Assembly (NCBI GenBank): GCA_949841235.1
Contig: CATKZA010000079.1
Span: 1-7,339 of the forward strand
Source of the DNA: an uncultured Clostridiaceae bacterium
GTDB lineage: Bacteria > Bacillota > Clostridia > Lachnospirales > Lachnospiraceae
DNA: 7,339 nucleotides
Direction: 5' to 3'
Shown here: positions 1 through 6,762 of the stretch, one piece after another
How positions within the stretch are numbered: the first letter of the stretch is position 1
Layout: each line of letters starts with the position of its first letter
Notes under the pieces: generated by a model
The model's input: the letters and a program-made list of their open reading frames with translations, nothing else
What the model was told of the DNA's origin: nothing
Database searches by the model: none
Position numbers and translations under genes: made by a program

Positions 1-1
1 T

Positions 2-919
2 ATGAAGGAGAGGACAAACGTAGAAATGAGAGGGCGGATGGATCAGGAACAGCAGAAGAATTGGAAAATCCTGCGAACCCGTACCTGCATCCGGGCAGGG
101 CTGATCTTCCTGGGAGTGCTGGGAATGCAGGTGGTCGGGGGGCTAATCTTGGGGGTGTTTCTTAGCATTCAGGCCTTTCTTCAGTCTGAAACCCCTTCGG
201 GGATGGTGCAGAATCTGACAGGTGCCTATGAGAATGTGGGGCAGTATGCCATTCTCCTGTCCCTGATCTGCGCCCTGGCATCCGGGACGTGGTGTGGGAT
301 ACTGTACTGGCGGTCGGATTGGCGGGTGAGGCCCTTTGATTATAGGAAGGCTTTTCCCCTGGGGAGGGTGTTTATGATTGCGGGTACCGTTGCGGGAGCC
401 TGCGTTTTGCTGACATTCTTGCTGGGGATTATTCAGCAGCTGATGCCCGCCTTTTTTGAAAATTATAATCAGTTGATGGAGACGGTCTCTGAAGGAGATA
501 TGCTCATGAATTTTCTTTATGTGGTGACCATCGGGCCCATATCAGAGGAATTGATTTTCCGCGGGGCGCTTTTTGACAGGTTTTATCTGGTCTTTTCCTT
601 CTGGATTGCCAATATCCTCCAGGCGGCACTCTTTGGAATATATCACATGAATGTGATACAGGGAGTGTATGCCTTTCTTTTGGGGATTCTTCTGGGAATG
701 ATTCGGCAGATGACGGGAAGCATCCTGTCTGCAATTTTTTCTCATATGATATTTAATGGCACCTCCTACGCCATTTCCTATATCCTGACAGGAGCAGGGG
801 CGTATGCGGGAATCGTTCTGATAGGCATGGTTCTTCTGAGCGTGGTGGCCGTGGCCATCGGTGGCAGAAAGATATGGAAAAGTTGCACAAAAAATCTGCA
901 AAATATCGAAAATAACTGA
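2..919 (+). CDS. CPBP family intramembrane glutamic-type endopeptidase (CAAX protease/bacteriocin-processing family)
   Basis: Integral membrane protein of about 305 residues in the CPBP (Abi, Rce1-like) family, which cleaves peptide bonds inside the membrane. The three family motifs are present in order: EELIFR (E182, E183, R187), FGIYH (F211, H215) and HMIFN (H248, N252). Hydrophobic stretches at about 32-58, 82-102, 122-146, 168-180, 195-215, 220-235 and 262-287 fit a multi-pass protein; the N-terminal 28 residues are polar and the tail is basic. The frame is open to the left edge, so the start is uncertain. ATG at 2 has no visible ribosome site in the window, whereas ATG at 26 (residue 9) lies 12 bases after AAGGAGAGG (5-13), so 26 may be the true start. 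In the family, roles include prenyl-protein processing, bacteriocin self-immunity and regulated proteolysis. No bacteriocin or CAAX substrate gene is visible here, so the substrate is unknown. An 84-base gap separates it from the next gene. Confidence 0.9.
   Translation: MKERTNVEMRGRMDQEQQKNWKILRTRTCIRAGLIFLGVLGMQVVGGLILGVFLSIQAFLQSETPSGMVQNLTGAYENVGQYAILLSLICALASGTWCGILYWRSDWRVRPFDYRKAFPLGRVFMIAGTVAGACVLLTFLLGIIQQLMPAFFENYNQLMETVSEGDMLMNFLYVVTIGPISEELIFRGALFDRFYLVFSFWIANILQAALFGIYHMNVIQGVYAFLLGILLGMIRQMTGSILSAIFSHMIFNGTSYAISYILTGAGAYAGIVLIGMVLLSVVAVAIGGRKIWKSCTKNLQNIENN
5..13 (+). promoter_or_regulatory. Possible Shine-Dalgarno site favouring ATG at 26 for the CPBP protease
   Basis: AAGGAGAGG is a strong match to the anti-Shine-Dalgarno sequence and lies 12 bases before the in-frame ATG at 26. 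The spacing is slightly long. If used, it removes eight residues from the N-terminus. The site lies inside the longer reading frame that starts at 2, so only one of the two readings can be right. Confidence 0.4.
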
Positions 920-974
920 CGAATATGATAGAAAAATGCGAGAATATATGGTATCATAATAATCGGGTGCAAAG

Positions 975-980
975 TATAAT
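975..980 (+). promoter_or_regulatory. Candidate sigma-A -10 box for the c-di-GMP / GH13 operon
   Basis: A perfect TATAAT sits 23 bases before the TTG start of the sensor cyclase, within an AT-rich 84-base gap after the protease gene. The -35 region 17 bases upstream (952-957, TATCAT) is a poor match to TTGACA, and no extended TG motif precedes the -10. Transcription would start near 987 and leave a very short leader. No operator palindrome or riboswitch fold was recognised. The perfect -10 in the right place is the only direct support; the poor -35 would suit an activator-dependent or weak promoter. Confidence 0.45.
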
Positions 981-990
981 GTTTTGGGAT

Positions 991-995
991 AGGAG
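991..995 (+). promoter_or_regulatory. Ribosome binding site deciding the TTG start at 1004
   Basis: AGGAG lies 8 bases before TTG at 1004, which is optimal spacing. The nearby ATG at 997 is in another frame and ends after five codons. The first in-frame ATG (residue 50) would delete the first beta strands of the sensor domain (KIIGVC and AVVVYN), so the TTG start is well supported. Confidence 0.7.
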
Positions 996-1003
996 AATGT
1001 ATA

Positions 1004-2929
1004 TTGGAGCATGAGAAGAAAATCATCGGCGTATGTGCTGCGGGGCTGGCCAGAGACCATCCCGGCCGCTTTGTAAAGGCTTTGTGCGATAAGGCAAGAC
1101 AGCAGAATCGGGCAGTAGTGGTGTACAATGTGTTTAAGAAGCTGGATTATATGAATAGTTTTCTAGAGGGAGAGATTCGGTTATTTCAGCAGATTCCCTG
1201 GGAACGTCTTTCCGTTCTCGTGATTTTTACGGAATCCATAGACAATGAGGAGATTTCAGGGAAACTGGCGGAGAGCGCTCATGAACATGGCGTTCCTGCC
1301 ATTTCTGTAGATCATTGCCTGGAGGGGTGCCACAATGTCCTATTTGCATACGAGGAGGCATTTGAGAGGATTGTCAGGCATGTTGTGGAGCATCATGGAT
1401 GCAGGACGATTAACTTTATGGCTGGCTTTGAGAATAATGATTTCTCCGAAGCCAGGATCAATATCTTTAAGAAGGTGCTGGCGGAGAATCATATTCCTTT
1501 CGATGAAAAGCGCATGGCATATGGGCAGTTCTGGGAGATACCTGCCAGGATTGCCTGCGAGAAATGGGTGTCCAAGTGGCAGGTAGGCAGGCAGGAGATG
1601 CCGGAGGCGATTATCTGCGCCAATGATATCATGGCGCTCACCGTGTGCAACGTGCTGATGAATCATGGAATACGGGTGCCGGAAGATGTGCTGCTCACGG
1701 GGTTTGACGGCCTGGGGCTGGTGTCATATTGCACGCCTCATCTGACTACCGCTAGGGATGACATGTCCCTGATTGGAAAGGAACTGATGAAAATGGTGGA
1801 CAGATGCGTGGAAGATCCTGAGATGGAGCCCATGGAAATAAAAATTTCATTTCAAACAGTCTTCTCAGAGTCCTGTGGATGCAATCCCATTCAGGAACAC
1901 AATACCAATGAGCAGATGATGGAGCTTTATGGAAGGGCGGCTCGGATACAGAGTCAGTCCAATGACTTGTTTTTCATGATGTCCACTTTGACAGACGGGT
2001 ATTCCGCTCTCAATCTGGCGAGAAATCTAAAGTCCTATCAGCATTTTATTGGCGTGAACTCGCTGCTGCTATTTTTGAATCCGGCGTATTATCGTGAGAC
2101 GGATATCCCCCACGAGGGCTTTGACAGTGATTCCATGATTCTCGTGTCGGAAATACGCCATGGCGACTATCATGCGCCTTTGACGGAGGTTTCCAGGGGG
2201 AGGGAACGGAAGATGATGGAGGAAATGCTGGAAAAGAAGGGGCAGCTGCTTATGGTGCCGATTCACCAGCAGGAAGAGCAGTATGGATATATGGTAGTGC
2301 CATATGCTGATTGCGCAGAGGATGTGGAGGCGTTTTACGAATTTGTGCTGGCTTTGAATCAAATGCTGGGAACGATTAAAAAGCAGTCCCAGCTTCACAG
2401 GATGTTCATCACGGATAACTTGACAGAATTATATAACCGCCGGGGGTTTTATGGGGAGTTGGAGAAGGCTGTCAAGGGTCTCCAGGGAAAGGAAATGACT
2501 CTCTTTATCGCCTCTGTGGATATGGATGGCTTGAAATATATCAATGATAGTTTTGGCCATGCAGAGGGGGATTATGCCATCAAGACGGTGGCAGATTTTC
2601 TGCGGGGCACCATGGAGGGGCGAAGGGGAGTTTGTGCCAGATTTGGCGGAGATGAGTTTATGGTGGCTATCCTGTCGGATGCCCAGGAGGAGGATGTGGC
2701 TTTTTATGAGTCCTATGAGAGCATTTTGCAAAAGAGGGTGGAGCGATTTGAACGCCGCAGCAAGAAGCCATATCAGGTAGGTGTCAGCATCGGCTGCATC
2801 CATCGCCGGATTAAGAGCTTGGAGGATGTGGACGGGCTGATGAAAAAGGCCGATGATATCATGTATGACTGCAAGGCTACCCACAAGAATAGCAGAACTG
2901 CCAGAATACGGGAAAACAGGCGGTTATGA
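1004..2929 (+). CDS. Sensor diguanylate cyclase: LacI/GalR-type ligand-binding domain, GAF-like middle region, GGDEF domain
   Basis: Predicted cytoplasmic enzyme making cyclic di-GMP from two GTP under control of a bound small molecule. Residues 6-290 match the periplasmic-binding-protein fold of LacI/GalR regulators: IIGVC at the first strand, ICANDIMAL (205-212), GIRVPEDVLLTGFDG (222-236) and PHLTTA (245-250), ending in SCGC (290-293). There is no HTH, signal peptide or membrane helix. Residues 300-455 are not clearly assigned but look like a GAF-type sensor, followed by a helical linker. The GGDEF domain (about 467-630) keeps DNLTELYNRRGF, metal Asp D506, guanine contacts N514 and D523, and an intact GGDEF at 548-552, so activity is expected. 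The inhibitory RxxD I-site is absent: the equivalent positions are G539 and G542. The TTG start follows AGGAG at 8 bases. It is followed by a c-di-GMP phosphodiesterase gene 50 bases downstream. The ligand is unknown; a sugar is likely from the fold and the neighbouring GH13 gene. Domain calls are firm, ligand and physiological output are inferred. Confidence 0.9.
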   Translation: MEHEKKIIGVCAAGLARDHPGRFVKALCDKARQQNRAVVVYNVFKKLDYMNSFLEGEIRLFQQIPWERLSVLVIFTESIDNEEISGKLAESAHEHGVPAISVDHCLEGCHNVLFAYEEAFERIVRHVVEHHGCRTINFMAGFENNDFSEARINIFKKVLAENHIPFDEKRMAYGQFWEIPARIACEKWVSKWQVGRQEMPEAIICANDIMALTVCNVLMNHGIRVPEDVLLTGFDGLGLVSYCTPHLTTARDDMSLIGKELMKMVDRCVEDPEMEPMEIKISFQTVFSESCGCNPIQEHNTNEQMMELYGRAARIQSQSNDLFFMMSTLTDGYSALNLARNLKSYQHFIGVNSLLLFLNPAYYRETDIPHEGFDSDSMILVSEIRHGDYHAPLTEVSRGRERKMMEEMLEKKGQLLMVPIHQQEEQYGYMVVPYADCAEDVEAFYEFVLALNQMLGTIKKQSQLHRMFITDNLTELYNRRGFYGELEKAVKGLQGKEMTLFIASVDMDGLKYINDSFGHAEGDYAIKTVADFLRGTMEGRRGVCARFGGDEFMVAILSDAQEEDVAFYESYESILQKRVERFERRSKKPYQVGVSIGCIHRRIKSLEDVDGLMKKADDIMYDCKATHKNSRTARIRENRRL

Positions 2930-2971
2930 AAGAGATAGTAGATGGGAGTTCGCTGTATGTTTGCGGGTAAT

Positions 2972-2978
2972 GGAAAGG
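2972..2978 (+). promoter_or_regulatory. Ribosome binding site for the PAS-GGDEF-EAL gene
   Basis: GGAAAGG lies only 1 base before ATG at 2980 but 7 bases before the in-frame ATG at 2986 (third codon). A third ATG at 2992 is 13 bases away. The spacing therefore favours 2986 as the real start, trimming two residues without affecting any domain. Confidence 0.45.
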
Positions 2979-2979
2979 C

Positions 2980-4680
2980 ATGGGGATGATTATGGATATT
3001 TCATTAGAAGAGTTGGAGTTTGGACATTTCCATTTGGTTCTGAATCTTTTGAGCAAGTGTACGGATGACTATCTATTTATCTTTGATTTGCAGTTGGATG
3101 AGTTTTCTGTTTCGGAAAATGCCGTGAATCGCTTTCGTTTGGAGAATTGTCAGTTTCAAGATGCCACGGCAGGATTGGCGGAAGTATGCCATCCCGATGA
3201 CTATGAGGGGCTGGTGGCAAATCTCCAAGGCATCCGGGATGGCAGCGTGACAGAGCATGATATGGAGTATCGCTGGCTGAGCAGGGATGGCAGTACGGTG
3301 TGGATTAACTGCCACGGGCAGCTGGTGCGGGGAAAGGATCAGTCGGTTCGCTATATCGTGGGGCGCATTACGGAGCTGGGACGCAAGAATATTATGGATA
3401 ATGTGACCGGCCTGTATCGGGAAGTGAAGCTTTGTTCGGATCTGACGAAGATTCAGAAGTTTGATGAGGAGATGGATTACCTTCTATTAATTGGTGTCGA
3501 TAATTTTCGGGAGATCAATGAGAAGCATGGGAAGCCCTTTGGCGACCGGGTCTTGATGGCGGTGTGCAAATGCATTCGGGATTGCGTGGGGGAAGACGGA
3601 ACCCTTTATCGCATGAGCGGAGATGAGATGCTGGTTTTGATGAAGAAGAGGCAAATTGGCCAGATTGACCCGGCCAGAGACATGTTTCAGAGGATACGCC
3701 GGAAACTGGATGCCAATATTTCTGACAGCGGATACCAGCATTTTCTAACGATTTCAGGGGGGAGCGCATATTATTCCGAGGAGTTGGAAAATATTCTGAA
3801 ATTGATTGAACAGGCGGAATTTTCCCTGCATCAGGCAAAGGTAAATGGAAAGAATACCTATGTGAAATATGATGCGGAGCAGCATGAGATTTTTCTTGCC
3901 AGACTGGACATGCAGGAGAGGCTGAGAAAGGCGGTGGAGAATGATTTTCATGGCTTTGAATTGTATTACCAGCCCATAATCCATGTGGAAAAGCGGAAGA
4001 TATTGGGAGCGGAGGCTCTGCTTCGCTGGCGGGACGATGTGCTGGGAATGGTGTCTCCGGCAGTATTTATTCCCCTCTTGGAGGATAGCGGCCTGATCAT
4101 TCCCGTGGGGCGCTGGATTATCAAGACTGCTATGATGCAGTGTCTGGAATGGCAGAAGCAGGATGAAGAGTTTCGCATCAATATCAATTTATCCTTTATC
4201 CAGATTCGCAAGAGCAATCTGATCAAGGATATTGATGACTGCATGAGGGAATTGAATTTCAGCAGCAAGAATGTGCTTTTTGAGATTACGGAGAGCGGGG
4301 AATTGGAGGAAGGTGGAGCCACGGAGGGGATTCTCCAGAATTTCCAGAGGAGGAATTTGAATCTGGCCATAGATGATTTTGGCACTGGCTACTCTAATCT
4401 GCGCTACATAAAGGAAATGATGTTTGATCTGGTGAAGATTGACCAGGCATTTATCAGGAATATCAAAGATAACCAGTATGACTACCTGGTGGTAAAGCAG
4501 TTTACGGAATTGGCCCACAGCCTTAATTTGAAGGTCTGCTATGAGGGGGTGGAGACCTATGACGTGCTGCAGTGCGTGCTGGAACTAGAACCGGATTATA
4601 TCCAGGGATTTTATTTTGCGAAGCCGGTTTCGGTGGACGAATTTGAATTAGATTATTTGTGCAAGTTTATTAAATTTTAA
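2980..4680 (+). CDS. PAS-GGDEF-EAL protein, predicted c-di-GMP phosphodiesterase with degenerate GGDEF
   Basis: Soluble three-domain protein expected to hydrolyse cyclic di-GMP to pGpG. Residues about 18-132 form a PAS fold (HPDDYEGL, then YRWLSRDGSTVWIN), so a small signal or cofactor may be sensed. The GGDEF-type domain (about 138-298) keeps N180 and D189, but the first metal Asp is Gly (G172) and the signature reads SGDEM (213-217). It is probably inactive and may only bind GTP. The EAL domain (about 310-560) is complete: E345 in EALLR, N403, E435, D465-D466 in DDFGTGYS, K486, E522 and Q542. The intervals between these residues are the same as in the characterised phosphodiesterase RocR (E175, N233, E265, D295, K316, E352, Q372). 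No membrane segment is seen. The start may be ATG 2986 rather than 2980 on ribosome-site spacing. It lies directly after a diguanylate cyclase and 11 bases before the GH13 gene. The opposing pair suggests local control of c-di-GMP, which is inference. Confidence 0.91.
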   Translation: MGMIMDISLEELEFGHFHLVLNLLSKCTDDYLFIFDLQLDEFSVSENAVNRFRLENCQFQDATAGLAEVCHPDDYEGLVANLQGIRDGSVTEHDMEYRWLSRDGSTVWINCHGQLVRGKDQSVRYIVGRITELGRKNIMDNVTGLYREVKLCSDLTKIQKFDEEMDYLLLIGVDNFREINEKHGKPFGDRVLMAVCKCIRDCVGEDGTLYRMSGDEMLVLMKKRQIGQIDPARDMFQRIRRKLDANISDSGYQHFLTISGGSAYYSEELENILKLIEQAEFSLHQAKVNGKNTYVKYDAEQHEIFLARLDMQERLRKAVENDFHGFELYYQPIIHVEKRKILGAEALLRWRDDVLGMVSPAVFIPLLEDSGLIIPVGRWIIKTAMMQCLEWQKQDEEFRININLSFIQIRKSNLIKDIDDCMRELNFSSKNVLFEITESGELEEGGATEGILQNFQRRNLNLAIDDFGTGYSNLRYIKEMMFDLVKIDQAFIRNIKDNQYDYLVVKQFTELAHSLNLKVCYEGVETYDVLQCVLELEPDYIQGFYFAKPVSVDEFELDYLCKFIKF

Positions 4681-4685
4681 GGAGG
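4679..4685 (+). promoter_or_regulatory. Strong Shine-Dalgarno site of the GH13-VOC gene overlapping the upstream stop codon
   Basis: AAGGAGG ends 6 bases before ATG at 4692. Its first two bases are the last two of the TAA stop (4678-4680) of the PAS-GGDEF-EAL gene. This tight arrangement supports co-transcription and possibly translational coupling. Confidence 0.8.
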
Positions 4686-4691
4686 AAGATT

Positions 4692-6584
4692 ATGGCACCA
4701 TGGTATGACAGTTGCGTATTTTACCACATTTATCCTTTGGGATTGTGTGGGTGTGCGAGGGAGAATACAGGACAGGAAGGCAGTCATTTTAACAAGTTGA
4801 AGATGTGGGCGGGCCATGCAAAGAAGATGAATTTTACGGGAATCTATATTGGCCCGCTATTTCAATCTGTGGGACATGGATATGAGACGACGGACTATAA
4901 AAGGGTAGATTGCCGTTTGGGAACGAATAATGATTTCAAGGATTTCGTGGCGTATTGCCATAGCCTTGGCATCAGAATCATTGTGGATGGAGTATTCAAT
5001 CATGTGGGCCGTGATTTCTTTGCCTTTAAGGATGTGAAGCAGAATAGGGAGAGATCCCGCTATTGCAGCTGGTTCTGCAATTTGAACTTCAGTGGAAATA
5101 ATGAGTACGAGGATGGCTTTAGTTATGAAAACTGGGGCGGCTATAATTTGCTGGTGAAGTTGAACCAGCAGAACCCGGAGGTGCAGAATTACCTTTTCGA
5201 TGTGATTCGTTTCTGGGTGTCAGAATTTGACATTGACGGGATTCGCCTGGATGCGGCGGATGTGCTGGATTTTGGCTTTATGAAGAATATGCGCCAGATG
5301 GCAAACCGGGTGAAGGAGGATTTCTGGCTGATGGGCGAGGTCATCCACGGAGACTACAGTCGCTGGGCGAATGACGATACCTTGCATGCCGTGACTAATT
5401 ATGAATTGCACAAGGGGCTGTATTCTGGACATAATGACCATAATTATTTTGAGATTGCCCATTCCATCAAGCGGCTGAATGATATCTGCGGGGGGAGGAA
5501 ACTGTATACCTTCGTGGATAACCATGATGTGGAGAGGATTGCCAGCAAATTGAATAATCCCGCACATCTTCCCCTTGTCACCATTTTGCTGTACACGGTT
5601 TATGGCATTCCTTCCGTGTACTATGGGTCGGAATTTGGACTTCTGGGGAAGAAGGAGCGGGGTTCTGACTGGAGTTTGCGGCCTGCTTTGTCTCTGTCAG
5701 ACTTTGAGGAGGATTACGAGAAGAATCTGATTACCAAACTGTGCATGGAATTGGGAGCGATGAAGAAGAAATATGCGGAACTGACAGAGGGAAGGTATCA
5801 GGAACTGCTTTTGACGAACAGGCAGTTTGCTTTCGGAAGGGTTTGCGATCGCTCTGCCATGGTTACCGCTTTGAATAATGATGATGGGGAGGCGGTATTG
5901 GATATTCCCTGTCCCGTGCAAGCGGAGTCGGCGGCAGACCTTTTGGGAATAGCCGTCTCTGTGGAACATGAAAATGGAAGGCTTCGGGTTACCTTGGCCG
6001 GCAATAGCGGAACGGTGATTTATGTGGGAGAGGATGCAGGTCAGAAAGAGTCAGTGGATTTAGCAAAAGAAATGCTGGAACAGGCTGTTGCTGATGGCGC
6101 TGCTTCCGGGGAGGATTTTCCTCAATCTGCCCATGACCGGGCCGTCAAACAGAATAATTCAGGAGCGCAGAATGCAGAGGCTGCAAAAGAGGGATCTCCC
6201 ATCAGGCTGCGGGGATTGGGACTGATGGTGGAGGATATGAGGAGAATGGTGCGGTTTTACCATGATGTGCTAGGATTTGATATCGCATATCAGGAGGGCA
6301 TGAAGCATGTGCTTCTGGAGAAGGATGGGACGACCTTCATGATGTATGGACGGAGGGACTTTGAGCGGATGACTTGCCGGGGATACCAGTATACCGGGGG
6401 CGTATGCGGTCATTTTAAGATTGCTTTGGAAGTGGCTGGCCATGAGGAAGTAGACCGGGCGTATGACCGGGCAGTGGGAATGGGGGCGCAGCCGATTTAT
6501 TCCCCTCGGACGATGGAATGGGGGCAGAGGACTTGCTATATTGCGGATCCCGAGGGCAATCTGGTGGAGATTGGTTCTTTCTAG
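4692..6584 (+). CDS. GH13 alpha-glucan hydrolase (neopullulanase/cyclomaltodextrinase-like) fused to a C-terminal VOC domain
   Basis: Predicted cytoplasmic enzyme hydrolysing alpha-glucosidic bonds of short maltodextrins; no signal peptide is present. The GH13 barrel spans about 8-350 with all conserved regions: DGVFNH (99-104), GIRLDAAD with nucleophile D187 and R185, GEVIH with acid/base E216, and FVDNHD (274-279) with H278 and transition-state Asp D279. VKLN (155-158) resembles the MPKLN signature of the neopullulanase group, although the N-terminal CBM34 domain common there is missing. A short beta-sandwich follows (about 370-446). Residues 447-503 form a hydrophilic Ala/Glu/Gln-rich linker. 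Residues 505-630 form a VOC (glyoxalase/bleomycin-resistance) fold with two beta-alpha-beta modules: VEDMRRMVRFYHDVLGFD, and an ending DPEGNLVEIGSF. Of the four usual VOC metal positions, H574 and E626 remain, but the first is G508 and the one ending module 1 is not acidic. Metal-dependent catalysis is therefore doubtful. The frame is continuous, with no stop or ribosome site at the junction. It is the last gene before a strong terminator. Exact GH13 subfamily and the role of the VOC part are unknown. Confidence 0.9.
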   Translation: MAPWYDSCVFYHIYPLGLCGCARENTGQEGSHFNKLKMWAGHAKKMNFTGIYIGPLFQSVGHGYETTDYKRVDCRLGTNNDFKDFVAYCHSLGIRIIVDGVFNHVGRDFFAFKDVKQNRERSRYCSWFCNLNFSGNNEYEDGFSYENWGGYNLLVKLNQQNPEVQNYLFDVIRFWVSEFDIDGIRLDAADVLDFGFMKNMRQMANRVKEDFWLMGEVIHGDYSRWANDDTLHAVTNYELHKGLYSGHNDHNYFEIAHSIKRLNDICGGRKLYTFVDNHDVERIASKLNNPAHLPLVTILLYTVYGIPSVYYGSEFGLLGKKERGSDWSLRPALSLSDFEEDYEKNLITKLCMELGAMKKKYAELTEGRYQELLLTNRQFAFGRVCDRSAMVTALNNDDGEAVLDIPCPVQAESAADLLGIAVSVEHENGRLRVTLAGNSGTVIYVGEDAGQKESVDLAKEMLEQAVADGAASGEDFPQSAHDRAVKQNNSGAQNAEAAKEGSPIRLRGLGLMVEDMRRMVRFYHDVLGFDIAYQEGMKHVLLEKDGTTFMMYGRRDFERMTCRGYQYTGGVCGHFKIALEVAGHEEVDRAYDRAVGMGAQPIYSPRTMEWGQRTCYIADPEGNLVEIGSF

Positions 6585-6690
6585 TTTTTCTAGACTTGCC
6601 GGTTATGGGTGAGCAATAATGTCACTAGGTTGAAAAACAGGGAAAGTGATACATTGGAAAAGAAGCCTTAGTGATCAATAGAATCATTTA
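6585..6690. other. Intergenic spacer with no recognised gene
   Basis: About 106 AT-rich bases lie between the GH13-VOC stop and the terminator hairpin. TTTCTAG repeats immediately at the end of the gene (TTTCTAG, TTTTTCTAGA). TCACTA near 6620 can pair with TAGTGA near 6669, which is only a weak long-range stem. No open reading frame with a ribosome site or known RNA motif was seen. Confidence 0.4.
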
Positions 6691-6735
6691 AATAATAAAA
6701 CTGGCAGTGGATAAACCACTGCCAGTTTTATTATT
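6691..6735. terminator. Bidirectional intrinsic terminator between convergent genes
   Basis: A perfect 20-bp inverted repeat (arms 6691-6710 and 6716-6735) encloses a 5-base loop, ATAAA. The core CTGGCAGTGG / CCACTGCCAG is GC-rich and is flanked by an A-run on the left and TTTTATTATT on the right. Read from either strand, the stem is followed by a T-rich tract. It lies 106 bases after the GH13-VOC stop and 27 bases after the stop of the minus-strand gene, so it probably ends transcription from both sides. Confidence 0.92.
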
Positions 6736-6762
6736 GCTTAATGTAAATATAATCTATTGGTG

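Noticed and set aside
919..1003. Possible c-di-GMP riboswitch or terminator in the gap before the sensor cyclase
   Set aside because: I looked for the conserved c-di-GMP-I core and for a GC stem followed by T-run. Neither is present; only weak GATAT/ATATC complementarity at the end of the protease gene was found.
542..1060. Minus-strand open frame of 172 codons opposite the protease C-terminus and the gap
   Set aside because: It lies antisense to a clear CPBP protease with catalytic motifs, has no recognisable domain, and its composition (rich in His, Pro, Ser, Arg, Tyr) is that of a shadow frame.
2429..2884. Minus-strand open frame of 151 codons
   Set aside because: It is fully antisense to the GGDEF domain of the sensor cyclase. 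The residue pattern is the complement of conserved GGDEF codons and no ribosome site or domain was seen.
2853..3068. Plus-strand frame of 71 codons across the cyclase-phosphodiesterase junction
   Set aside because: It overlaps the ends of two well-supported genes in another frame, and its residues match no domain.
6180..6240. Separate start for the VOC domain as its own gene
   Set aside because: No stop codon separates it from GH13, and the ATG at 6225 falls inside the first VOC strand without a good ribosome site, so a real fusion is the better reading.
6620..6674. Hairpin between TCACTA and TAGTGA in the spacer after the GH13-VOC gene
   Set aside because: Six-base arms separated by more than 40 bases are expected by chance in AT-rich DNA; the strong terminator lies just downstream.
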